Source of the DNA: Antedon mediterranea
Lineage: Eukaryota; Echinodermata; Crinoidea; Comatulida; Antedonidae
Assembly (NCBI RefSeq): GCF_964355755.1
Contig: NC_092670.1
Span: forward strand, 19,405,201 to 19,469,200
Length of the DNA stretch: 64,000 bases
Reading direction: 5' to 3'
This document shows, one piece after another, positions 61,901 through 64,000 of the stretch (position 1 is its first letter; each line of letters opens with the position of its first letter). The position numbers were made by a program, and so were the translations under genes. Under the pieces are notes generated by a model, which had not been told where the DNA came from, ran no database searches, and was given only the letters and a program-made list of their open reading frames with translations.

Positions 61901-62787
61901 ATATAATTTCACCGCGATATAATTGTTCAATTATTGATTAATTATCAGGTAACGCTCATTATAATCAATTGTTGCCAAACACAATTAAGTGGGAAATTGA
62001 TCTAATTCAAGATGTTGGAAATGGTTGGCTGTACTGTACAGCCAATACTACTAGCGGCATCAAGGTTTTAAGATCAAGATCGATTTATTTACCATTGAGA
62101 ATGCTCAATAGAAATTGCAATTCAACAAAATTTTATAAGCCGAATTTCACTTTTGACCAATTGAATCGCATTTAGAGAATGGTTACACATTTTTTTCGAT
62201 GATAATTCACACCCATGCTTGATAATATAATATTTCCTGCCCCGCCCCTTTACTGAACTATAAAATAATATTTTATTTATTTTAATATTTTCTATACAAA
62301 CATATATATTATATATTAATATAACTCATAATGATTTACAGGGGCAGATCCAGCATTATAGATTAGGTGGGGGGGGGGGGGGGTCTAAATATTTCATAAA
62401 TGATCCATCCATCAGGTTGCAGAAAAATAAAAATAGTTATTATTTCGGCTACTAAATCTGAGGTGTGGGGAGGGGATACTGGCTAAGGCCTAGCCCCACC
62501 TAAATCCGCGCCTGATTTATGTTGTGTTGAAATTTTTCCAATACAAATTTCTCAAGTGCAATCAAGATTCAAATTAGGAAGTGCAAACATTGCAATTATG
62601 AACACAATTCTCAATTTATTTATCCACCTCTATTCAAGCATGTTTGTGAGGCAGCTTACCGACTTCAAATACTGGATGCTGTCGTAGATACTGCATTAAA
62701 TGATCAATTCTTGAATTATTGAAAGAATATAACTCGAAACGATTTATGTTGTGTTGAAATTCCTCCCAAACCCGCATTCGATAACGT
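43989..62787 (-). CDS. FAM20C: FAM20C-like secretory-pathway protein kinase (5' end outside window)
   Basis: Nine exons, minus: 62787-62660, 61255-61177, 56949-56857, 55382-55270, 47451-47271, 46857-46745, 45710-45629, 45490-45431, 44268-43989. All are in phase, giving about 376 C-terminal residues; the signal anchor and N-terminus lie past the right edge. Order: [22 protein letters not shown] ... QALFKPW with the ATP-binding lysine; [14 protein letters not shown] with the alpha-C glutamate; [13 protein letters not shown]; the cysteine-rich insert [14 protein letters not shown] ... [27 protein letters not shown] with the catalytic Asp; [39 protein letters not shown]20C phosphorylates secreted proteins at Ser-x-Glu in the Golgi (family knowledge). 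The alpha-C glutamate argues against the FAM20A pseudokinase. The metal motif is DHG where FAM20C has DNG. FAM20B is less similar in the cysteine-rich insert. Confidence 0.92.
45268..45371. mobile_element. Possible short copy of the GGGACACC MITE-like element
   Basis: In a FAM20C intron. TAGTGGGACACCTTAACA at the left and GTGTCTCTTGACAAG ... GGGGTTTTACTATAT at the right resemble the ends of the element at 47989-48255. Short and diverged. Confidence 0.45.
47989..48255. mobile_element. MITE-like element with AAACCTCTGGGACACC end
   Basis: The left end AGTAAACCTCTGGGACACC and the reverse complement of the right end, AGTAAAACACTTCC then GGGACACC, match. The interior contains repeated AATAGGGGTGTCTCCTGAAT-like words at about 48035, 48125 and 48205. 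Noncoding. Confidence 0.6.
48450..49402. mobile_element. TTAA-flanked inverted-repeat element, 953 bp
   Basis: Flanked by TTAA on both sides (48446-48449 and 49403-49406). The left end AATGGACCTGAAATGGA and the reverse complement of the right end, AATGAACCTGAAATGGA, match at 16 of 17 bases, followed by a shared GATTTTCAA word. The interior has an unusually CpG-rich patch at 48630-48750 and 48850-48920. TTAA duplications are typical of piggyBac-like elements (knowledge), but no transposase is present, so the class is inferred. Confidence 0.65.
50862..51290 (-). pseudogene. Truncated LINE reverse-transcriptase C-terminus
   Basis: The minus strand reads [20 protein letters not shown], then [28 protein letters not shown] and [18 protein letters not shown], then after a frameshift near 51020-51040 [20 protein letters not shown] and a stop. 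The [16 protein letters not shown] ... [10 protein letters not shown] block is the classic end of non-LTR retrotransposon polymerases. It is truncated at the 5' side, as LINE copies usually are, and dead. Its 3' UTR probably runs to about 50620, where an A/T-rich simple repeat begins. Clade not resolved. Confidence 0.85.
52820..52973. mobile_element. AGCTCTGTCTACAC MITE family, copy 8
   Basis: A near-intact copy in a FAM20C intron: left end TAAAGCTCTGTCTACAGTAT, right end GATAGTGTAGACAGAGCTTA, interior with two ACCATATTTGGG words and a local GATAGATAGATC change in the centre. Confidence 0.88.
52996..53127. mobile_element. CAGTGGCGTAAC-ended element, copy 3
   Basis: Starts CAGGGGCATAACTTAGG and ends TAGCCGTTAAGCCACTG. 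Interior AACGCTGGAGG and GTGAGTGCTCATAGC match the copies at 24632 and 1598. Immediately follows MITE copy 8. Confidence 0.6.
53598..53945. repeat. Tandem duplication, unit about 180 bp, containing a hairpin
   Basis: Two adjacent copies starting GCTTTCAAACGTTTCTATAA (second: GCTTTCAAATGTTTCTATAA) and ending TTTTATCAAACAGATTTGTT. Each copy includes an inverted repeat, GGACTTACTTG ... AAGTAAGTCC, around TTGTTAATAAT. The copies are about 93-95 percent alike by eye. Confidence 0.85.
55803..55930. repeat. Tandem repeat, 21-bp unit x about 6
   Basis: Unit TGTAATAACTGCAGTAATTGC, with the first copy varying slightly. Because 21 is a multiple of three and the unit lacks stops in several frames, long spurious ORFs run through it on both strands. 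Located in a FAM20C intron. Confidence 0.95.
56355..56460. repeat. Short minisatellite, GTGATGTCAACTG unit
   Basis: About five imperfect copies of GACAGTGATGTCAACTGGT (roughly 19-20 bp) with GCGAAC and GTGAAAG variants. FAM20C intron, no coding sign. Confidence 0.7.
56950..61176. other. FAM20C intron, 4.2 kb
   Basis: AT-rich. Contains the tRNA-like sequence (58182-58254) and a short fragment CAGGCGCCGATTTAGGCGGG at 59820, like one end of the element at 62339-62514. No other gene seen. Confidence 0.55.
58182..58254 (+). pseudogene. tRNA-like sequence, probable tRNA pseudogene or SINE head
   Basis: Folds as a cloverleaf: acceptor GCCCCAA with TTGGGGG (one G-G mismatch at the first pair), D arm TGGTCTAATGGTTAGGAC with a good A box, anticodon stem TATGC/GCAGA (one mismatch), loop ATATCAA, T stem CTGGG/CTCGG with two wobbles and loop CTCGAAT. 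A TTTTT terminator follows at 58257. The A-box half resembles tRNA-Glu, but the anticodon would be AUC, which is not a normal metazoan tRNA. Mismatches, the altered T loop (C for T54) and the odd anticodon argue for a decayed gene or tRNA-derived SINE. Confidence 0.5.
61290..61473. mobile_element. AGCTCTGTCTACAC MITE family, copy 9, with internal triplication
   Basis: Left end TAAAGCTCTGTCTACACTAT, right end GTACAGACAGAGCTTA. The centre has three tandem copies of a 21-bp unit ATATCACTACCATATTTGGG(C), where other copies have one or two. It is the longest uninterrupted member in the window. Confidence 0.88.
62339..62514. mobile_element. hAT-like MITE with CAGGGGCAGATCCAG end
   Basis: Left end CAGGGGCAGATCCAG; right end, reverse-complemented, CAGGCGCGGATTTAGG. 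CAGGGGCGGATCCAG-type termini are widespread in non-autonomous hAT elements (knowledge). Inside is a 14-base G run (about 62370-62383) and GGGGAGGGGA. Noncoding. Confidence 0.6.
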
Positions 62788-64000
62788 CTGAAAAAGAAAA
62801 TCATGAAGGATAGTTATTTGTACAACAACAACATGGATTTTCTGGACAGAATTAAAAAGAGTTATATTGATAAGTGAGTGAGTAAATGTCTTAATATTAC
62901 ACACTAAAACAACACACAAGGCCATCGTTTTAAAATATTAATCTCTCTGTTTCATATCAAATTGAAAATTGGTGTTAAAATAAGAATTAGGAATGGTGAA
63001 TAATTGTGTAGTAATAAGTCTTCAATAACAATTTCTACTTCTCGAGTTAATATATCTCGCTCTTTGAGGAGAAAGGACTATTGTTGGTTTATCCAGGTAA
63101 GTTAGGCATGAAATAGACTGTGTAATAATAATTGGCATGAAACATATTTACATATTTCAATTTAATAAAGAGTGAAATGAGGAATTAATATACTTGTTAT
63201 GCGCGATTTGAACGATTTGCGCAAAAAAATCCTTGCGCAATTTGAAATTGCGCAAAGAATTCTTGCACAATTTAAAATTGCGCAAGGATTTTTTTGCGCA
63301 ATTTCAAATTGCGCAATCAACTTGCGCAATTTCAAATTGCGCAAGAAAATCTTTGCGCAATTTTAAATTGCGCTGCACAATTTGTAAATTGCGCAAGATA
63401 GTTCTTGCGCAATATGACACCTTTGCGCAATTTGAAAACGAACTGTAAATTTTCAAATTGCGCAACAAAATTCTACCAGACAATCGGTATTATAATAATT
63501 TATTGGAAACTAAATAAATCAAAATAAAACATAATAAATGCGAAGATAACATGTGTATAATAAATACATAACATTTATTATTACAATTAAATAATATTAT
63601 CACTGTAACTTGAAATAAATCAAAATAAATGTAAAAATTAAGTTTTTAATATTAGTTTAAGCTAGGCCATGTAACCTAGTCAGTATCAGGAGTCCAGACC
63701 CTAGCTAGGCTAGAGTAGTATAGCCGGCCGCCCGCGCCGCGCCCGCCTGGTGGAACACCACCGCTTCGTTTTCCTTCGTCGGTTCTTCGACGGTGTGCTA
63801 ACTTATAACAATATTTGCACTACTAAAATAAGGAAATGCGATATTTATCTTTAATTTTGAATCATTCTTAGAAATTACTATAAAAATATGGGTGTGCATG
63901 ATTTCACAATCTGTCGAAAAACCTTGCGCAATTTGCAGATTACTGGCGCAATTTAATACGTTGCTTGCGCAATTTGAAACACATGTTTCAATTCAAATTG
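62788..64000. other. Upstream FAM20C intron to window edge
   Basis: No further FAM20C exon is visible up to 64000, so the N-terminal exon or exons lie outside. The stretch is mostly the palindromic array at 63200-63475 plus a GC-rich island at 63720-63800. Confidence 0.6.
63200..63475. repeat. Palindromic TTGCGCAATTTGAAATTGCGCAA-type array
   Basis: About ten inverted and direct copies of TTGCGCAATTTGAAATTGCG or its halves, spaced by short A/T linkers (AAGAATTCTTG, AAAATCTT). Further half-units (TTGCGCAATTTG) occur at 63925-63980 and run to the edge. Between the two clusters lies a GC-rich island. This is the structure of a foldback element whose right end is outside the window, or of a palindromic satellite. 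Confidence 0.85.

Noticed and set aside
61969-62175. 68-codon plus-strand ORF
   Set aside because: Intronic, AT-rich and without recognisable features; a chance ORF cannot be excluded.

Overview
This is nuclear DNA of an animal. Every recognisable gene is split by GT..AG introns, the proteins match metazoan families, the intergenic and intronic DNA is very AT-rich, and short inverted-repeat (MITE-like) elements are dense. The protein set, together with many short CTAGGCCTA-type words, suggests a marine invertebrate deuterostome such as an echinoderm. That placement is an inference, because nothing in the window names the species.

I could assemble six protein genes exon by exon with consistent splice phase. 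From left to right they are: RNPS1 (+, 148-2368), an SR-rich RRM protein of the exon junction complex periphery; TEX2 (-, 19169-5922), an ER membrane protein with PH and SMP lipid-transfer domains; POLDIP3/SKAR (+, 19887-22991), an RRM protein of mRNA export and exon-junction-linked translation; UBALD (-, 37876-29164), a small UBA-like protein; an unnamed membrane-anchored JmjC/cupin-type protein (-, 40683-38941); and FAM20C-like secretory-pathway kinase (-, 62787-43989, 5' end beyond the right edge). TEX2 and POLDIP3 are head to head and probably share a promoter near 19.7-19.9 kb. RNPS1 and TEX2 converge, and so do POLDIP3 and UBALD. RNPS1 and POLDIP3 act in the same mRNA-processing pathway. 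The other genes have no evident functional link.

The rest is dominated by mobile and repetitive DNA: at least nine copies of one palindromic MITE family ending AGCTCTGTCTACAC; several other MITE-like families; a 953-bp TTAA-flanked element; a 2.09-kb foldback element with a 9-bp target duplication inside a UBALD intron; a palindromic TTGCGCAA array at the right edge; two decayed LINE reverse-transcriptase fragments; a tRNA-like sequence; and several minisatellites (19-bp x 28, 36-bp x 5, 21-bp x 6).

No CRISPR, operon or microbial system is present. The least ordinary items are the asymmetric foldback element with cargo in only one arm, the membrane-anchored JmjC protein, the start codon of RNPS1 that appears to be split by an intron, and the DHG instead of DNG metal site in the FAM20C-like kinase.
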